From Candidatus Omnitrophota bacterium (GTDB lineage Bacteria > Omnitrophota > Gorgyraeia > JAHIPI01): a DNA stretch of 6,552 bases. The notes under the pieces were generated by a model that worked only from the letters and a program-made list of their open reading frames with translations, did not search any database and was not told where the DNA came from. Location: positions 1 to 6,552 of the forward strand of contig JAUWWU010000053.1 in assembly GCA_030616695.1 (NCBI GenBank), written 5' to 3'. Positions within the stretch are counted from its first letter, which is position 1. Every line of letters starts with the position of its first letter. Both the position numbers and the translations under genes were made by a program. Of the stretch, positions 4,329-6,552 are shown piece by piece.

Positions 4329-6552
4329 TTACGGCCTGTATCCCATATCCTCGCAGTTCTCGTTCAGCGGCGTATAATCATCCGGAGGAGCGGTATAATC
4401 GGGGTCTTCGTAAATATTCCCCCCTCCGGTAGGTGTCTGCGGCGACAGGGTCTCATCGCACCAGACATCCTCTGTGTTCCCGTAGAAGTCATTGTTGCTG
4501 ATGTTGCTCAGTCTGGAGTCCAGGGTCGCCTCATCTTCATAGGTGATGTGGATACCGTGCACAGAGCCGGTGATGATATTATACTCTATCGCGGGGTTTT
4601 CTTTATGCATGCGCTCGATAATACCATACTCGTTGTTGTCCAGTGTATTATGATGTATGGTCCCCCAGATATCTCCGCCAAACTCCTGCGAATACAGGTA
4701 AATACCCTTATCGGCATCAACGATAAGGTTGTTCTCGATGTCGGGCGCCAGATAGCCCATCTCGTACAGATTCCATATCTGGATACCTTTACCGTAACGT
4801 TCCAATGGAGGAATGTAACCGCCTTCGAGGTTTACCGTATCCAAATCGGGCTTGATGACGCAGTCTCTCACTATTATGTGTGAGCATATCGCGGTAATGC
4901 CGGCGTCGACATCCACCTCAAAGTCCGTATAGATATCGTTGGTATAAGCTGTCGTGCCTCCGTCTTTATAGAATATCGTCAGATCCTGCATCAGAAAATC
5001 AGAATCTTTAAGCACGACATTGCCGTTTATGACGGTATCAGCGGCGCTTTCGCCTGTGATGTAGATGTCATGTATATCGTCGAGCGTAACATCCTGGTCA
5101 TAGACGCCGGGGCTTAGATAGATGTTGTCTCCGGGAGACGCGCTATCGACGGCCTCCTGGATCGTAACAGGCCCGTCGCTCGTCAGGACAACAGTGGGCT
5201 CGACGGTTATATAATCTTCTACTGTCTTCCTTGAAATACCGATGGTGCTTTCTACGGTAAGTGTGACATCATAAGACCCCGCTATGCGATATTCATGCGA
5301 AACGGTCTCCAAAAGCGGGCCTCCTAAACTGCCTTCGTGGTCACCGAATTCCCACAGATAGTTAATAATAGTCCCTCCTGTGGACAAACTCGTGAAATTA
5401 ACATTGAGCGGCGCAGGTCCGCTTAACGGAGTCGCTTCAAACTCCGCAAAAATACCCAATATGGGTATGTTAAAGCTAATTGATGTGTATTCACTCGGGG
5501 CATAGGCAAACTTCTCGCTTCGGACTTCAACTGTGTAGTCTCCTATCTCTTCAATCATCTCCCAAAGGCTTATACCTTCATCAATCGCATCCTGCCGCGG
5601 CATACTGAATTCTATCGGATCGTAGCCGGCCGGCCTGGTCACGGTTATCTTATATTCATCGGCCTCTTCGCCGTTTAATCCTGAGTCGGGTGTTACTTCC
5701 ACAGTCGTAGCCTTATACTCTCCGCTTAACGACAACGGCTCCGGCGGATTGAGTAAGCTTCTTCCGTGGTCTTCTATCACTATAGGTCCTACTGTCGTGG
5801 GAATTCCTGACAGGAACCCTTCTTTTACAGCCATAGCCCTTACCCAGATATTTGCCGGACCGTCCCCTACCGGAGGAACAATCCTTTCAATGTCGTATGC
5901 AGGAATTACCTGAGTGGTGTCTACATATAGAAGAAGCGGGTCTGCGGCTCTTTCGATATAATAGACGTTCACTATGTCCGGGGCTTCTTTTGAGAAAGTC
6001 TCTGTATTAGCCACCTGTATATAGTAGCCGTCGGGCTCCTGTGTCCCGCCTGTCTCTACAAAGGTATCCGCTATCACTATGTGGTCGACGGGTGAAGGCT
6101 GGACAGGGTTATGGACTTCAAACGTTATATCAGGCATTTCCGTTTCAACGGTGTCAACCTGGAATATACGCACTGAATAGGTGCTCGGCGCATAAGCATA
6201 CTTTTCGCTTCGAGCCATTAAAACATACGTACCTATTTCCAGGATAACGTCCGCGAACGATACCGGGCCTTCCAGTGCATCTTCAATCGGAAGGCTAAAC
6301 ACTACGTCATCCATAGTCGGTCTGTTAAGAAGGAATCCAAACGCATCCGGCATTTGTCCGTTTAGTCCAGCGATCGACGTCAAGTTTGCGACAGTAGCCC
6401 TATCTTCTCCGCTCAATGAGAGCATGGGCGGATTGAGCAAGCTTCTTCCGTGGTCCTCTATGACAACCGGTCCGACTACTGTGGGATTGCCTCCCAGGTA
6501 GCCGTCTTTACCGCACCTTACTCTTATCCAGACGTCTCCCGGGCCTGTTGCC
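4329..6552 (-). CDS. Large modular surface/secreted protein: tandem modules, PKD, beta-helix (5' partial)
   Basis: The reading frame is open to the window edge, so the true start and any signal peptide lie outside; the in-frame TTG at 6440 is not a start because homologous repeat sequence continues upstream of it. Of 740 visible residues numbered from the edge, about 1-365 form two copies of a beta-rich module with a ~228-residue period, the first cut by the edge. About 365-452 are a PKD domain (PLSGPAPLNVNFTS, then WEFGD at 400-404, then AGSYDVTLTV). About 453-740 are a right-handed beta-helix of the NosD/pectate-lyase-like type, opening TIQEAVDSASPGDNIYLSPG and continuing with many N-N and G-I-x-I turns such as IHHNTLDNNEYGI. 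No catalytic motif stands out. PKD plus beta-helix implies an extracellular or envelope protein that binds carbohydrate or serves as a structural adhesin; this is inference. The C-terminus (CEDMGYRP) shows no membrane anchor, LPXTG or PEP-CTERM signal. Confidence 0.9.
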   Translation of the reverse strand, partial: ATGPGDVWIRVRCGKDGYLGGNPTVVGPVVIEDHGRSLLNPPMLSLSGEDRATVANLTSIAGLNGQMPDAFGFLLNRPTMDDVVFSLPIEDALEGPVSFADVILEIGTYVLMARSEKYAYAPSTYSVRIFQVDTVETEMPDITFEVHNPVQPSPVDHIVIADTFVETGGTQEPDGYYIQVANTETFSKEAPDIVNVYYIERAADPLLLYVDTTQVIPAYDIERIVPPVGDGPANIWVRAMAVKEGFLSGIPTTVGPIVIEDHGRSLLNPPEPLSLSGEYKATTVEVTPDSGLNGEEADEYKITVTRPAGYDPIEFSMPRQDAIDEGISLWEMIEEIGDYTVEVRSEKFAYAPSEYTSISFNIPILGIFAEFEATPLSGPAPLNVNFTSLSTGGTIINYLWEFGDHEGSLGGPLLETVSHEYRIAGSYDVTLTVESTIGISRKTVEDYITVEPTVVLTSDGPVTIQEAVDSASPGDNIYLSPGVYDQDVTLDDIHDIYITGESAADTVINGNVVLKDSDFLMQDLTIFYKDGGTTAYTNDIYTDFEVDVDAGITAICSHIIVRDCVIKPDLDTVNLEGGYIPPLERYGKGIQIWNLYEMGYLAPDIENNLIVDADKGIYLYSQEFGGDIWGTIHHNTLDNNEYGIIERMHKENPAIEYNIITGSVHGIHITYEDEATLDSRLSNISNNDFYGNTEDVWCDETLSPQTPTGGGNIYEDPDYTAPPDDYTPLNENCEDMGYRP
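5465..5868 (-). repeat. Protein-level module repeat, copy 2
   Basis: Second copy of the module, running from GPANIWVRA through VGPIVIEDHGRSLLNPP and GLNGEEADEYKITVTRP to IGDYTVEVRSEKFAYAPS. It is preceded by a longer half (about 5869-6130, with GYYIQVANTETF and PLLLYVDTTQ) whose counterpart in copy 1 lies beyond the window. The PKD domain follows directly. Confidence 0.8.
5743..5777 (-). repeat. Near-identical DNA block, copy 2
   Basis: These 35 nt match 6427-6461 at 33 positions. Both differences are synonymous (Leu and Glu codons). The block encodes the junction peptide IEDHGRSLLNPP. Confidence 0.85.
6155..6552 (-). repeat. Protein-level module repeat, copy 1 (cut by window edge)
   Basis: Copy 1 matches copy 2 at an offset of 684-690 nt: GPGDVWIRV, VGPVVIEDHGRSLLNPP, LSLSGEDRAT, GLNGQMPDAF, EIGTYVLMARSEKYAYAPS. 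Identity is highest at the VIEDHGRSLLNPP and RSEK.AYAPS blocks and low elsewhere. More copies may lie upstream, outside the window. Confidence 0.8.
6427..6461 (-). repeat. Near-identical DNA block, copy 1
   Basis: Partner of 5743-5777, exactly 684 nt (228 codons) away, in the same frame and orientation inside the surface-protein gene. Confidence 0.85.

Noticed and set aside
6438..6440. TTG at 6440 as the start of the surface protein
   Set aside because: The frame stays open to 6552 and the upstream residues match the second module copy, so this is an internal leucine codon.

Overview
The window reads as a bacterial chromosome fragment with every supported gene on the minus strand, so transcription runs from position 6552 down to 1. 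Coding density is high and genes overlap tightly. The housekeeping proteins are clearly bacterial. The set, a yggS-proC-yggT-mtnP-ileS operon beside a large secreted PKD/beta-helix protein, would suit an uncultured Gram-negative-type lineage such as Omnitrophota or a relative. That placement is only an impression from protein style; no rRNA or other marker is present to confirm it.

Region 1 (6552-4329) holds the C-terminal 740 residues of a large modular protein, probably exported, whose N-terminus lies outside the window. It has two copies of an unfamiliar beta-rich module repeating every ~228 residues (the first copy cut by the window edge), then a PKD domain, then a right-handed beta-helix domain. 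It ends at a GC-rich hairpin with a U-rich tail, which I read as an intrinsic terminator.

Region 2 (4328-4206) is a compact non-coding junction. The terminator's T-tract runs straight into a good sigma70-type promoter (TTGACA, 17 nt, TATCCT), which points at yggS and predicts a 5' leader of only about 9 nt.

Region 3 (4205-1) is a tightly coupled operon: yggS (PLP homeostasis protein), proC (pyrroline-5-carboxylate reductase), yggT (small membrane protein), mtnP (methylthioadenosine phosphorylase) and ileS (isoleucyl-tRNA synthetase). The junctions are ATGA, TGATG, a 15-nt gap with a strong Shine-Dalgarno, and ATGA. The cluster recalls the Gram-positive yggS/ylmE-sepF-yggT/ylmG-ylmH-divIVA-ileS neighbourhood, with proC and mtnP in place of the division genes.

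The most puzzling point is in ileS. The reading frame meets an in-frame TAG at codon 502, yet the same frame after the TAG still reads like IleS (E-R-E-G-S). This is either a real nonsense mutation, a sequence error near a contig end, or a readthrough site. I found no CRISPR array, tRNA, rRNA, insertion sequence or defence system, and no clear candidate for a wholly new system. The novel module of the surface protein is the best lead.
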